Below are positions 1 through 7,683 of a stretch of 64,000 bases of DNA, piece by piece; within the stretch, counting starts at the first letter, position 1, and each line of letters begins with the position of its first letter. The DNA comes from Allobosea psychrotolerans. GTDB lineage: Bacteria; Pseudomonadota; Alphaproteobacteria; Rhizobiales; Beijerinckiaceae. A program made the position numbers and the translations under genes. The stretch covers positions 186,001 to 250,000 of the forward strand of contig NZ_PQFZ01000004.1 in the NCBI RefSeq assembly GCF_002917105.1, read 5' to 3'. The notes beneath the pieces are model-generated. The model saw only the letters and a list, made by a program, of their open reading frames with translations, did not search any database and was not told where the DNA came from.

Positions 1-24
1 GCGGTCGATCGTGAAATCGGTCAT
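1..24 (-). CDS. Possible 5' end of a minus-strand gene leaving the window
   Basis: Reading the minus strand from position 24, an ATG opens a frame MTDFTIDR that runs off the left edge. A GGAAGGA Shine-Dalgarno-like sequence (complement of 34-40) sits nine bases upstream of that ATG, which is the main reason for calling it. It would be divergent from the MepA gene that starts at 179. Eight residues are too few to name a product, and it could equally be chance. Confidence 0.4.
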
Positions 25-178
25 GATATGTGGTCCTTCCCTGGACGCAGGGATGCGGGACGTGCCGCCCGCTTGCTGCTTGCCCGCAAGGCTGCCGTCT
101 CGGCCGGGACTTGTCCACCGGCATTTGCGCCTGCGTCCGGCCTTGACCTTTGGGGGGCAACGCGCCGATTCTCAGCCC

Positions 179-1126
179 ATGCGCGTCCTGAATCGTCGAA
201 TCGCCGCCGTCTTCGTCCTGCTCTCGGGCATCGTCGTCCCCGCCCTCGCCCATGCGCAGGATACGGCCGATGAGGAGGCGCGGCGCCGCGCTGCCAATAT
301 CGCGGCTTTTCCCGATGCGGCGCGCGCGCTTTTTGGCCAGAAGACCGCGCCGGCGGATATGCGCGCCCGTGCCATCGGCTCCTACGCGCGCGGCTGCCTG
401 GCGGGCGCGACCGCTTTACCGGTCGACGGCCCGAGCTGGCAGGTGATGCGGCTCAACCGCAACCGCAACTGGGGCCATCCGGTCCTGATCGACTATCTCG
501 AAAAGCTCGCCCACGACGTGCCGAGGATCAATGGCTGGCCTGGAATCCTGGTCGGCGACATCTCTCAGCCGCGCGGCGGGCCGATGCTGACCGGCCATGC
601 CTCGCACCAGATCGGCCTCGACGCCGATCTCTGGCTGACGCCGATGCCCAGGGCGCGGCTGGACCGCAACGAGCGCGAGAACATGCCGGCCGTCAACATG
701 GCCCGCGCCGACTGGCGCGACATCGATCCGAAGAACTGGACGCCGGCGCAGACCAAGCTGATCAGGACCGTCGCCAGCGAGCCGCGCGTCGAGCGCATCT
801 TCGTCAACCCGGCGCTGAAAGTGGCGCTCTGCCGCGAGGCTGGGAGCGACCGCACCTGGCTCAACAAGGTCAGGCCGATGTGGGGCCACAACTACCATTT
901 CCATGTCCGGATGGTCTGCCCGGCGGGAATGGAGGGCTGCCAGGGGCAGGAGCCGCCCAATTTCGGCGATGGCTGCGGCGAGGAGCTCTCGGGCTGGATC
1001 GAGCGCCAGCGCACCGCCTTCTTCGCGCCGAAGAAGCCGCGCACCGGCCCGGCGCCGAAGCCCAAGCCGCCGATGTCGCTCGATGCGTTGCCAGCCGAGT
1101 GCCGGCAGGTGCTGGTGTCGCGCTGA
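179..1126 (+). CDS. mepA: Penicillin-insensitive murein endopeptidase (MepA, peptidase M74)
   Basis: A periplasmic zinc peptidase that cuts D-Ala-meso-DAP crosslinks in peptidoglycan. The 315-residue product begins with a clear signal peptide (MRVLNRR, hydrophobic stretch, cleavage near AHA-Q at about 27). M74 metal ligands are visible: GHASHQIGLDAD at 139-150 supplies H143 and D150, and GHNYHFHVRM near 236-245 supplies the C-terminal HxH (H240, H242). Length fits the family, with a short Pro/Lys-rich tail after residue 285. The frame stays open upstream to 11, but the ATG at 179 directly precedes the signal peptide and is preferred. It stands alone, convergent with the extensin-like lipoprotein gene, with a repeat hairpin between them. 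Confidence 0.92.
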   Translation: MRVLNRRIAAVFVLLSGIVVPALAHAQDTADEEARRRAANIAAFPDAARALFGQKTAPADMRARAIGSYARGCLAGATALPVDGPSWQVMRLNRNRNWGHPVLIDYLEKLAHDVPRINGWPGILVGDISQPRGGPMLTGHASHQIGLDADLWLTPMPRARLDRNERENMPAVNMARADWRDIDPKNWTPAQTKLIRTVASEPRVERIFVNPALKVALCREAGSDRTWLNKVRPMWGHNYHFHVRMVCPAGMEGCQGQEPPNFGDGCGEELSGWIERQRTAFFAPKKPRTGPAPKPKPPMSLDALPAECRQVLVSR

Positions 1127-1137
1127 ATGGCCTTTCC

Positions 1138-1227
1138 CGTCATTGCGAGGAGCGCAGCGACGAAGCAATCCAGTGGGGCATAGCGCTCCATGAGACTGGA
1201 TTGCTTCGGTTCCTGCTCGCAATGACG
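1138..1227. repeat. REP-type palindrome, family A (copy 1)
   Basis: An imperfect inverted repeat fills the gap between two convergent genes. The left arm starts CGTCATTGCGAGGAGCGCAG and the right arm ends GCTCGCAATGACG, both carrying the core GAAGCAATCCAGT / ACTGGATTGCTTC. The same core recurs at 7637 and 59261, so this is a dispersed family. Its position between convergent 3' ends would suit a bidirectional terminator or mRNA-stabilising hairpin. Confidence 0.8.
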
Positions 1228-1258
1228 TGGCGCGGTCAATCGGAGGCCTGGTTTCAGC

Positions 1259-2383
1259 TTACCGGCGCTGCGTCCGTCCTGAGCTATAGGCAAACGGATC
1301 GTTCTGCGGCGTGATCACAGGCTTGGCCTGCTCCATGCCTTCCTGGTCGAGCACGCCGGTGCCCTCATCGTCGCCGACGATGATCTCTTCCGTCGGCGGC
1401 ACCGAGCCCGGCAGCGTCAGCGGGCCGCGCTGTTCGCTCGGCAGCGGCTGCGGCCGGTAGCGCGACTGGTTGAGCGGCTCGCTTGCGGGCTCCTCGATGA
1501 AGCGCCTCTGCGTATCGAGGCTCTGGCCGCTGCGGTTGGTCGCGACGGGATAGCCGCCCTGCACCGAGCCCGGCGGCCGCAAGCCGTCGCCCGGCTGGCG
1601 CAGCATAGGACCGCCGGCGATGAGTGCGCCGATCTCGTCGCGCTGCTGCCCGCGCTGCACCGACTGATACGGACGCGCCGGATCCGGCGGCGGCAGATTG
1701 TAGTTCGGGGTGTATTTGATGACCGGATTGCAGATGTGCCGGCCCTTGGCATGCCGGGCCAGGTCGATATGAATATGGTCGTAGTGGAACACGTTCGAAC
1801 CCGGCCCGAGAACGGTCGAGAAGTTCTCGCAGGCGCCGACGAACACTTCGCGCAGGAAGTTCTGCTCCTCCGGCGAGCCGCGCCAGCCGTCCTTGACCGT
1901 GATGTTGCGCCCGTCATTGAGCCGGAAGGAGAACACGTCCAGCGCATTGCCATAGGCGTGCTCGGAGGTGCGGCTGGTGCCGGTGCCGTTGTTCATGGCG
2001 CGGCAGGAATAGGAGCCGGCGCGCATCTCGATGACCTGCGCGCCGAGAACGTTCTGGGCGGCCGGCTGGACGACCTCGGCGAGCCATTTGTCGGTGGTCG
2101 CCACGACAGGGCAGGCAAGCGTGGCCGAGCTCGTCAGCCCGATGCCGCCATTGGCGAAGGCTGCGACCTTCAGCGGCTTTTCCATGCCGCAGGTCCCGGG
2201 GCCGTCGATCGGCTTGCTGCGCAGGCTGACATAGGAGGAGAGCTGCACCTGGCGCGAGGCCAGGCACTCCGCTTCGGCTTGGTCGCGCCAGGCCGCACGC
2301 TGCGGCTTCTGGAATTTTCCGCAGCCGGCAAGGCCGGCGCCGATCACGCCAAGAGCGATGAGGGTGAGGTGAACGCGTCGCAT
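1259..2383 (-). CDS. Extensin-like family lipoprotein
   Basis: A 374-residue exported lipoprotein. The N-terminus is a lipoprotein signal with lipobox L18-A-G-C21. The middle (about 40-230) matches the extensin-like C-terminal domain common in Rhizobiales: a CPVVATTDKWL start, Cys residues that probably pair, SEHAYGNALDVFSF, and HYDHIHIDLARH near the end. These His/Asp clusters resemble those of LAS-type peptidoglycan peptidases, so a cell-wall role is plausible but inferred. The remaining 140 residues are Pro/Arg/Gln-rich and look disordered. ATG at 2383 gives the lipoprotein signal directly. It is convergent with mepA, another murein-associated gene. Confidence 0.85.
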   Translation of the reverse strand: MRRVHLTLIALGVIGAGLAGCGKFQKPQRAAWRDQAEAECLASRQVQLSSYVSLRSKPIDGPGTCGMEKPLKVAAFANGGIGLTSSATLACPVVATTDKWLAEVVQPAAQNVLGAQVIEMRAGSYSCRAMNNGTGTSRTSEHAYGNALDVFSFRLNDGRNITVKDGWRGSPEEQNFLREVFVGACENFSTVLGPGSNVFHYDHIHIDLARHAKGRHICNPVIKYTPNYNLPPPDPARPYQSVQRGQQRDEIGALIAGGPMLRQPGDGLRPPGSVQGGYPVATNRSGQSLDTQRRFIEEPASEPLNQSRYRPQPLPSEQRGPLTLPGSVPPTEEIIVGDDEGTGVLDQEGMEQAKPVITPQNDPFAYSSGRTQRR

Positions 2384-2670
2384 GACCGATCAAATGCGAC
2401 CCGTTTGGTGAACGGTTTCTCAACCGCCTGAGCCCGCCACGCAACAGCTGGATTAACTTTGGCGCTGCGGTTAACAGGGGCTTAAGGTGCTGTCGAAGCC
2501 TCTCCAAAGGTCATCTGACGCCGCTATTGGCCCGCCACGAAGGTGCAAGCGCCGGCGATAGGGAGGCGATGAGCTGCGAGATCGCCGCAGGCGGCCATGC
2601 CGGAAAGCAGGCTGGTGCGGCTGGCATGCCGCATGCGAGACAGCATGAAAGGTTCCGGGGATCATCATCC

Positions 2671-2898
2671 ATGACAGGCAAGGCCCGTTTCATCTTTCCC
2701 GTGCTCATGGCCGGCGTCATGGCCTTCCTGATGACGGCGCTGGTGACCTACCTCAATCTCGGCTTCCCGCCGGATTTCGTGGCGCAATGGCTGCACGCCT
2801 TCGTCATCGCCTGGCCCTGCGCGGCGGGCGCAGCCTTCCTCGCGATCCCGCTCGCGCGGCAAGGGACGGCCCTCATCGTCAAGGTCATTGGAGAATAG
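2671..2898 (+). CDS. DUF2798 family small membrane protein
   Basis: A 75-residue protein with two predicted membrane helices (about 7-27 and 40-62) joined by a short polar loop. It begins MTGKARFIFPVLMAGVMAFL, and the pattern of FPxxM, the loop NLGFPPDF and W-x-W-P-C fits DUF2798. Function is unknown. The frame is open upstream to 2527 but that part has no conserved look; the ATG at 2671 begins the family-like sequence. It ends two bases before the amidase start, so the two are probably co-transcribed. Confidence 0.75.
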   Translation: MTGKARFIFPVLMAGVMAFLMTALVTYLNLGFPPDFVAQWLHAFVIAWPCAAGAAFLAIPLARQGTALIVKVIGE

Positions 2899-2899
2899 C

Positions 2900-4144
2900 A
2901 TGCAGAGCTTGCGCGACATCCTGCGCCGGATTGCGGCGGGCGAGATCACGGCAGCAGGCGCGCTGGCGCTGAGCGCCGCGCGGATCGCTGAGTCCGAGTC
3001 GTCCATTCTGGCCTTCGCCAGCCGACCGGCCGAGCTTGCCGCCGGGACAGGTCCGCTCGCCGGCATCGCCTGCGGGGTCAAGGACATCATCGATACAGCC
3101 GATCTGCCGACGCAGATGGGCTCGGTGATCTATGAGGGCTGGCGGCCGCGCTCCGACGCTGCCGTCGTGATGATGCTGAAGGCGACTGGCGCGACCGTCG
3201 CCGGAAAGACCCACACCACGGCCTTCGCCGCCAGCGATCCGGCACCGACCCGCAATCCCCATGACCTTGGCGCGAGCCCCGGCGGGTCCTCCGCAGGTTC
3301 GGCTGCGGGCGTGGCAGCCGGCATGATCCCGCTCGCCATCGGCACGCAGACCGGCGGCTCGGTGATCCGGCCGAGCGCCTATTGCGGCGTGGCCGGCATC
3401 AAGCCGTCCTATGCGCTGCTGCCGATGGTCGGGGTGAAGCCGTTCTCCTGGTCGCTCGATACGCTGGGCCTGATGGCGGCAAGCGCCGATGATCTCGGCC
3501 TGGCGCTTGCCACGATCACGGGCCGACCCGAGCTTGATGCCACAGCGGCGGAGCTGAAGGGCCTGCGCATCGGCGTGACCCGGCAGGATTTTGCCGGCGC
3601 GCCCGAGCCGGCGGCTGAGGCGGCGTTGCAACGCTTCTGCGAGATCGCGACCGGCGCCGGGGCGCAAATCGTCGAGCTCGAAAGCCCGCAGGCCCTGTCG
3701 GAGGCCTTTCATGCCCATGTGCCGCTGCAGGGCTACGAGGCGACGCAGGCTTTGGCCTGGGAGTATGCCGAGCATCGCGAGCAGATCGCGCCGAAGCTGC
3801 GCGCCTATCTCGACGGCGCCCGCAGCGTCACGCCGGCGCAATACGACGAGGCGCGCCGGATCTCGCGGCGTGGCCGCGATGCGGCCCGCGCCTTCTTCGG
3901 CCAGGTCGATGTCGTGGTGAGCTATGCCGCCCCGGGCGAGGCGCCCGACACACTGGCCTCGACCGGCGATGCCCGCTTCAACCGGCTCTGGACCCTGCTC
4001 GGCGTGCCATGCCTGACGATCCCGGTGATGCGCGGCCCCCGCGGCCTGCCGGTCGGAATTCAGGTGATGAGTGGGTTCGGCGCCGATGATCGTGTCATCG
4101 CGGCCGCGAAGGCGCTGGAAACGCGTGTTGAACCAATCCGCTAA
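2900..4144 (+). CDS. Amidase signature family enzyme
   Basis: A 414-residue amidase signature hydrolase, acting on an amide whose identity cannot be read from sequence. The Ser-cisSer-Lys triad is intact with canonical spacing: K61 (GVKDI), S130 (PGGSSAGS) and S154 (TGGSVIRP), spacings of 69 and 24 as in malonamidase E2. The C-terminal part contains the usual GVPCLTIPV segment. The ATG at 2900 is chosen because GGAGAA lies six bases upstream; a TTG at 2888 is in frame but overlaps that site. GatA is unlikely because the protein is short and no gatB or gatC is adjacent. Confidence 0.88.
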   Translation: MQSLRDILRRIAAGEITAAGALALSAARIAESESSILAFASRPAELAAGTGPLAGIACGVKDIIDTADLPTQMGSVIYEGWRPRSDAAVVMMLKATGATVAGKTHTTAFAASDPAPTRNPHDLGASPGGSSAGSAAGVAAGMIPLAIGTQTGGSVIRPSAYCGVAGIKPSYALLPMVGVKPFSWSLDTLGLMAASADDLGLALATITGRPELDATAAELKGLRIGVTRQDFAGAPEPAAEAALQRFCEIATGAGAQIVELESPQALSEAFHAHVPLQGYEATQALAWEYAEHREQIAPKLRAYLDGARSVTPAQYDEARRISRRGRDAARAFFGQVDVVVSYAAPGEAPDTLASTGDARFNRLWTLLGVPCLTIPVMRGPRGLPVGIQVMSGFGADDRVIAAAKALETRVEPIR

Positions 4145-4291
4145 CCGAAACTGTCCCCAAAACAATTCAATGGTTTAATCAAATTTTAGCCATACTCTTG
4201 GCTCCGCCCCCTTCTCGTCACCTTGCCGCCCCCTTGCAGCCTTCGCCAGTTCTGCTAGCCTTGCGACAGGTCAATGACACAGGAGGATGTG

Positions 4292-4375
4292 ATGAGCCTC
4301 ACGCTACGTCTCGACCGTTTGGTCATGGGTGCGGCCTTCATTTTCATGATGGCAATCGTGCTGGGAGCGTTCTGA
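4292..4375 (+). CDS. 27-residue single-span membrane peptide, strong RBS
   Basis: A very small gene. An AGGAGG Shine-Dalgarno at 4281-4286 precedes ATG at 4292, which encodes 27 residues: a basic start (MSLTLRLDRLVMG) followed by one hydrophobic helix (AAFIFMMAIVLGAF) and TGA. A textbook terminator follows within 50 bases. The unit of RBS, short frame, membrane helix and terminator is what a real small-protein gene looks like, though I do not recognise the family. The 373 bases between the amidase and the next annotated gene hold only this gene, its terminator and a repeat hairpin. Confidence 0.65.
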   Translation: MSLTLRLDRLVMGAAFIFMMAIVLGAF

Positions 4376-4419
4376 CAAACGTCAGTCTCGAGTCGAATGG
4401 ACCACAAGAGCCTTTGACG

Positions 4420-4457
4420 AGCGCCGCCGGGAAAACGCCTGGCGGCGCTTTCGTTTT
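4420..4457 (+). terminator. Rho-independent terminator after the 27-residue peptide gene
   Basis: Perfect nine-base arms AGCGCCGCC (4420-4428) and GGCGGCGCT (4441-4449) with a twelve-base loop, followed by the T-rich run TTCGTTTT. It lies 45 bases past the stop codon at 4375. Confidence 0.8.
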
Positions 4458-4483
4458 GGAGCTTTGACTATGCGTCGGTTTGT

Positions 4484-4510
4484 CCCGAAAACCGGTTCCC
4501 CCTTTTCGGG
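4484..4510. repeat. Short palindromic repeat, family C (partial copy)
   Basis: Arms CCCGAAAA (4484-4491) and TTTTCGGG (4503-4510) flank ACCGGTTCCCC. This matches the core of the intergenic palindrome seen at 14850 and 19500. It sits nine bases past the stop of the minus-strand gene ending at 4519 and may help end that transcript. Confidence 0.6.
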
Positions 4511-4518
4511 CCGATACT

Positions 4519-4863
4519 TTAGCTTTCCGGGCAGGGGTTCTCGGTGACCTCCCAGGACATCATGTTGATGACCCGGCCACAGGCGGCCAACCGCCGCCCC
4601 TGTGTCGTCCTGATGCAGGCGATGGCGCCTTCGGCGATCTTGCGGCCCTCGCTCCAGCAGTAGCAGAGCGGTTCGGGCGACTGCGCCAGACGCGGCGGAT
4701 CGAAGGGTATGGCGCGGTCTTCGGCCCGGGCCGACGCGCCGAGCAAGAGCAACAAGGCCAAAGCCGCAGGCCAAGGCCGCGGTGAACAAGCCTGCGGTGA
4801 CCAACCCTGCAGCGACCAAGGCGGCAGCAGCGCCGGAACCAGTCCCGATGAGATCCTGCGCAT
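4519..4863 (-). CDS. Cys-rich small exported protein of unknown function
   Basis: A 114-residue protein. After an unusual Pro/Trp-containing lead there is a hydrophobic segment (about 31-42) ending in ASARA, a likely signal-peptidase site near residue 47. The mature part (about 67 residues) has five cysteines: C67 and C69 in CYCW, then C83, C95 and C111. The motif MMSWEVTENPCPES closes it. GGAGGG lies upstream of the ATG at 4863. I do not recognise a family. A redox-active or disulfide-bonded periplasmic protein is possible, but nothing in the sequence proves it. It is divergent from the Tim44-like gene. Confidence 0.6.
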   Translation of the reverse strand: MRRISSGLVPALLPPWSLQGWSPQACSPRPWPAALALLLLLGASARAEDRAIPFDPPRLAQSPEPLCYCWSEGRKIAEGAIACIRTTQGRRLAACGRVINMMSWEVTENPCPES

Positions 4864-4951
4864 GGCTCGATCCCTCCGCTGCCGGCCGGGCCGGTCAAGC
4901 AGGGCGAAACTAGCACGACTCCAGATGGCTCTCAAATCCTTTGCTGGAGCG

Positions 4952-4973
4952 ATCTACGACTTTAGTCGTAGAT
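4952..4973. promoter_or_regulatory. 22-bp palindrome, operator candidate
   Basis: Ten-base arms ATCTACGACT and AGTCGTAGAT are separated by two T residues and match perfectly. The site lies between the divergent genes at 4863 (minus) and 5058 (plus), 85 bases before the latter. The high symmetry and lack of a T-run suggest a protein-binding site for a dimeric regulator rather than a terminator. The regulator is not identifiable here. Confidence 0.5.
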
Positions 4974-5057
4974 ACTTGGCGAAATCGGTCTTGTAACCGC
5001 AATGATGGCCGACCATATTGGCTGCAAGAGAGCCCGAGGCGGGCTCCGGGAGGAACC

Positions 5058-6035
5058 ATGTCTTTGATTTCGCTCGCCCGGCGTGGCCGGGCCATCGCTT
5101 TTCTCGCTGGTGCGCTGCTGATCGTCCCCGTGGTCGCCGAGGCGCGGCCTGGCGGTGGCAAGAGCTTCGGCAGCCGCGGCTCGCGCACCGAATCGGCGCC
5201 GTCGCGCACGGATACGGCCCCCAACGGGGCGCAGCCCTTCCAGCGCAGCGCGACGCCGTCGCCTGCCGCTCCGATGGCGGGCGCTGCCGGCGCAGCCGCC
5301 GCTCAGGCTGCCAGGCCTTCGATGGCGCGCAACCTGATGATGGGTCTCGGCGCCGGCCTGCTCGGCGCGGGGCTGTTCGGCATGCTGTCGGGCTCCGGCT
5401 TCTTCAGCGGCCTGGCCTCGCTTGCCGGTGTTTTCGGCTTCCTGATGCAGATCGCGTTGATCGGCGGCCTGATCTGGCTGGCCCTGCGCTTCTTCCGTCG
5501 CCGTTCCGAGCCGCAACTCGCCGGCGCCGGTGCGCCGCTGCCGCGCGAGGCTTACCAGCCGCAGGCCCAGAACCAGGCCGCCCGCATGGGCATGATGGGC
5601 GGCGGCTCCGCCGCGCCGCAGACCCAGCCGATCCAGCTGACGGGCGAGGATTTCAACGCCTTCGAGCGTCTGCTGACTGAGGTCAACGCGGCCTATTCGA
5701 ATGAGGACGAGGCTGGCCTGCGCCAGCGCGTCACGCCGGAGATGTTCGGCTACTTCGACGAGGATCTCTCGGGCAACGCCAAGAAGGGCCTTGTCGACCG
5801 CGTCTCCGAGGTGAAGCTGCTGAAGGGCGACCTTGCGGAAGCCTGGCGCGAGGGCGATGCCGACTACGCCACGGTCGCGATGCGCTTCAGCCTGATCAAC
5901 GCGCTGTATGAGCGCGCCAGCGGCAAGGTCGTCGATGGCAACGCCACCATTCCCCAGGAGGTCACCGAACACTGGACCTTCCTGCGCGAGCGCGGCGGCG
6001 CCTGGAAGCTCTCGGGGATCCAGGCCGCGGCCTGA
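5058..6035 (+). CDS. Tim44-like domain membrane protein
   Basis: A 325-residue protein. A signal-like or membrane segment spans about 10-29, followed by a Gly/Ser/Pro/Ala-rich linker to about 85. A second hydrophobic region of one or two helices (about 90-145) ends in the basic stop-transfer LRFFRRR. The C-terminal part (about 185-322) resembles the Tim44-like domain, starting near GEDFNAFERLLTEVNAAYSNED and ending in WTFLRERGGAWKLSGIQ. In bacteria such proteins are membrane-anchored and of uncertain function. ATG at 5058 follows GGGAGGAACC and begins the hydrophobic segment. It is monocistronic, with a terminator at 6070. Confidence 0.85.
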   Translation: MSLISLARRGRAIAFLAGALLIVPVVAEARPGGGKSFGSRGSRTESAPSRTDTAPNGAQPFQRSATPSPAAPMAGAAGAAAAQAARPSMARNLMMGLGAGLLGAGLFGMLSGSGFFSGLASLAGVFGFLMQIALIGGLIWLALRFFRRRSEPQLAGAGAPLPREAYQPQAQNQAARMGMMGGGSAAPQTQPIQLTGEDFNAFERLLTEVNAAYSNEDEAGLRQRVTPEMFGYFDEDLSGNAKKGLVDRVSEVKLLKGDLAEAWREGDADYATVAMRFSLINALYERASGKVVDGNATIPQEVTEHWTFLRERGGAWKLSGIQAAA

Positions 6036-6069
6036 GCCGAAGCCTGATCCAACGATACCGAATGATAGG

Positions 6070-6095
6070 ACGGCCGGGGCAACCCGGCCGTTTTT
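6070..6095 (+). terminator. Rho-independent terminator of the Tim44-like gene
   Basis: Arms ACGGCCGGG (6070-6078) and CCCGGCCGT (6083-6091) with a GCAA tetraloop, then TTTT. It is 35 bases beyond the stop codon. Confidence 0.85.
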
Positions 6096-6182
6096 CGTTG
6101 GAGCCGGGTTTTGGGTGTCGCGCCTGTCCGATTCATCCTATAGGCGGGCGGATAGGCCAACCTGCTTTCCGGAGTTCTCCTC

Positions 6183-6998
6183 ATGAGCGACATGCGTCTT
6201 GTCGTCGTCGGCGCCGCCGGGCGCATGGGCCGGATGCTGATCAAAGCCATCCATGAGACTCCGGGCTGCGTCCTGTCGGCTGCCGTCGAGCGACCGGGTT
6301 CGGGTGTGGTCGGTCAGGATGCCGGCCTGCTCGCCGGCTTGCCGGTCTGCGGCGTCGATGTCACCGACGAGGCCCTGCCGGCCTTCGTCGAGGCCGAGGG
6401 CGTGCTCGATTTCACGACGCCCGACTCCACGGTCTCCTTCGCTGCTCTCGCCGCGCAGGCACGCATTGCCCATATCGTCGGCACCACCGGCCTGGAGCCG
6501 CAGCATCTGGCGAAGCTGGAGGCCGCCGCCCGCCATGCCGCCATCATCCGCTCCGGCAATATGAGCCTCGGCGTCAATCTGCTCGCTGGCCTCGTGCGCA
6601 AGGTCGCGGCCACACTCGGCACGGATTGGGACATTGAGATCGTCGAGATGCACCACCGCATGAAGGTCGATGCGCCCTCGGGCACCGCCGTGATGCTGGG
6701 CGAGGCGGCCGCAGAGGGCCGGGCGGTCGATCTGGCCGCGACCCGCGTCGCCGTGCGCGACGGCCACACCGGCGCGCGCCAGCCCGGCACGATCGGCTTC
6801 GCGGCGCTGCGCGGCGGCACTGTGGTTGGCGACCACAAGGTGATCTTCGCGGGAACCGGCGAACGGCTGGAGCTCTCCCACATCGCGGAGGATCGCAGTC
6901 TCTTCGCACAAGGGGCCATCAAGGCCGCGCTCTGGGGCAGGGGCCGCAAGCCTGGGCTCTATTCCATGGCCGATGTGCTCGGGCTCGACAGTCTCTGA
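6183..6998 (+). CDS. dapB: 4-hydroxy-tetrahydrodipicolinate reductase
   Basis: A cytoplasmic NAD(P)H-dependent reductase in the diaminopimelate/lysine pathway. At 271 residues it is full length. The nucleotide-binding loop is GAAGRMG at 10-16. The catalytic segment [15 protein letters not shown] contains H157, H158 and K161, matching the H159/H160/K163 set of the E. coli enzyme, and the GTTG loop lies at 100-103. GGAG precedes the ATG. The alkB-like gene follows 10 bases later and is likely co-transcribed. DapE, another enzyme of the same pathway, is at 21-22 kb on the other strand. Confidence 0.97.
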   Translation: MSDMRLVVVGAAGRMGRMLIKAIHETPGCVLSAAVERPGSGVVGQDAGLLAGLPVCGVDVTDEALPAFVEAEGVLDFTTPDSTVSFAALAAQARIAHIVGTTGLEPQHLAKLEAAARHAAIIRSGNMSLGVNLLAGLVRKVAATLGTDWDIEIVEMHHRMKVDAPSGTAVMLGEAAAEGRAVDLAATRVAVRDGHTGARQPGTIGFAALRGGTVVGDHKVIFAGTGERLELSHIAEDRSLFAQGAIKAALWGRGRKPGLYSMADVLGLDSL

Positions 6999-7008
6999 GC
7001 ATCTTGGC

Positions 7009-7629
7009 ATGACGCGCCTCCCGATCGCGCCCGGCGTGGTCCATTGGCCGGGCTATCTCCCGGCCGAGGCGCAGGTCGCGCTCGTCGCCGATCTGCGCGA
7101 GGTGGCGCGGCAGGCGCCTTTCTTCTCCCCGCGCATGCCCAGGACCGGAAAACCCTTCTCGGTGCGGATGACCAATTGCGGCTCGCTCGGCTGGGTTTCC
7201 GACGAGCGCGGCTACCGCTACCAGCCGCTCCATCCCGAGACGGGCCTGGCCTGGCCTCCCATGCCGGCGCTGCTGACGCAGGCTTGGCGGGAACTCGCGG
7301 ATTATCCGCATCCGCCCGAGGCCTGCCTGGTCAATTTCTATGAGGCGAGCGCCAAAATGGGCTTGCACCAGGATCGTGACGAGCAGGATTTCGAGGCGCC
7401 GGTGCTGTCCCTGTCGCTGGGCGACACCGCCATGTTCCGCATCGGCGGCACGCAGCGGGGCGGCAAGACGGTGTCGCTGAAGCTCGCCTCGGGCGATGCC
7501 CTGCTGTTCGGGGGGGAGGCCAGACTCGCCTATCACGGCATCGACCGCATCCTGGCCGGCTCTTCGAGCCTGCTGCCGCAAGGCGGGCGGATCAATCTGA
7601 CTTTGCGGCGCGTGACCAAGCCAGAGTGA
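7009..7629 (+). CDS. alkB: AlkB-type Fe(II)/2-oxoglutarate dioxygenase
   Basis: A 206-residue oxidative dealkylation enzyme that removes methyl adducts such as 1-methyladenine and 3-methylcytosine from nucleic acids. The iron triad is intact: H120 and D122 in HQDRDE, and H176 in AYHGIDRI. The 2-oxoglutarate-binding RxNxTxR motif is R194-I-N-L-T-L-R200, and NFYEA at 109-113 is the usual substrate-side motif. The length equals that of classical AlkB, so bacterial group 1 is likely. ATG at 7009 is preferred over an upstream in-frame start because it leaves dapB intact. No ada gene is nearby. Confidence 0.93.
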   Translation: MTRLPIAPGVVHWPGYLPAEAQVALVADLREVARQAPFFSPRMPRTGKPFSVRMTNCGSLGWVSDERGYRYQPLHPETGLAWPPMPALLTQAWRELADYPHPPEACLVNFYEASAKMGLHQDRDEQDFEAPVLSLSLGDTAMFRIGGTQRGGKTVSLKLASGDALLFGGEARLAYHGIDRILAGSSSLLPQGGRINLTLRRVTKPE

Positions 7630-7636
7630 CACCCTC

Positions 7637-7673
7637 CGTCATTGCTTCGTCGCTTTCGCTCCTCGCAATGATG
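7637..7673. repeat. REP-type palindrome, family A (half element)
   Basis: CGTCATTGCTTCGTCGCT, then TTCGCTCCTCGCAATGATG, resembles one arm of the family A repeat, closed by the inverted ends CATTGC and GCAATG. It separates convergent alkB and the TRIC-type channel gene. Confidence 0.65.
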
Positions 7674-7683
7674 ATTGACGCCG

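Noticed and set aside
2900..4144. Amidase considered as GatA of the Glu-tRNA amidotransferase
   Set aside because: It is short for GatA and no gatB or gatC is adjacent; a general amidase is more likely.
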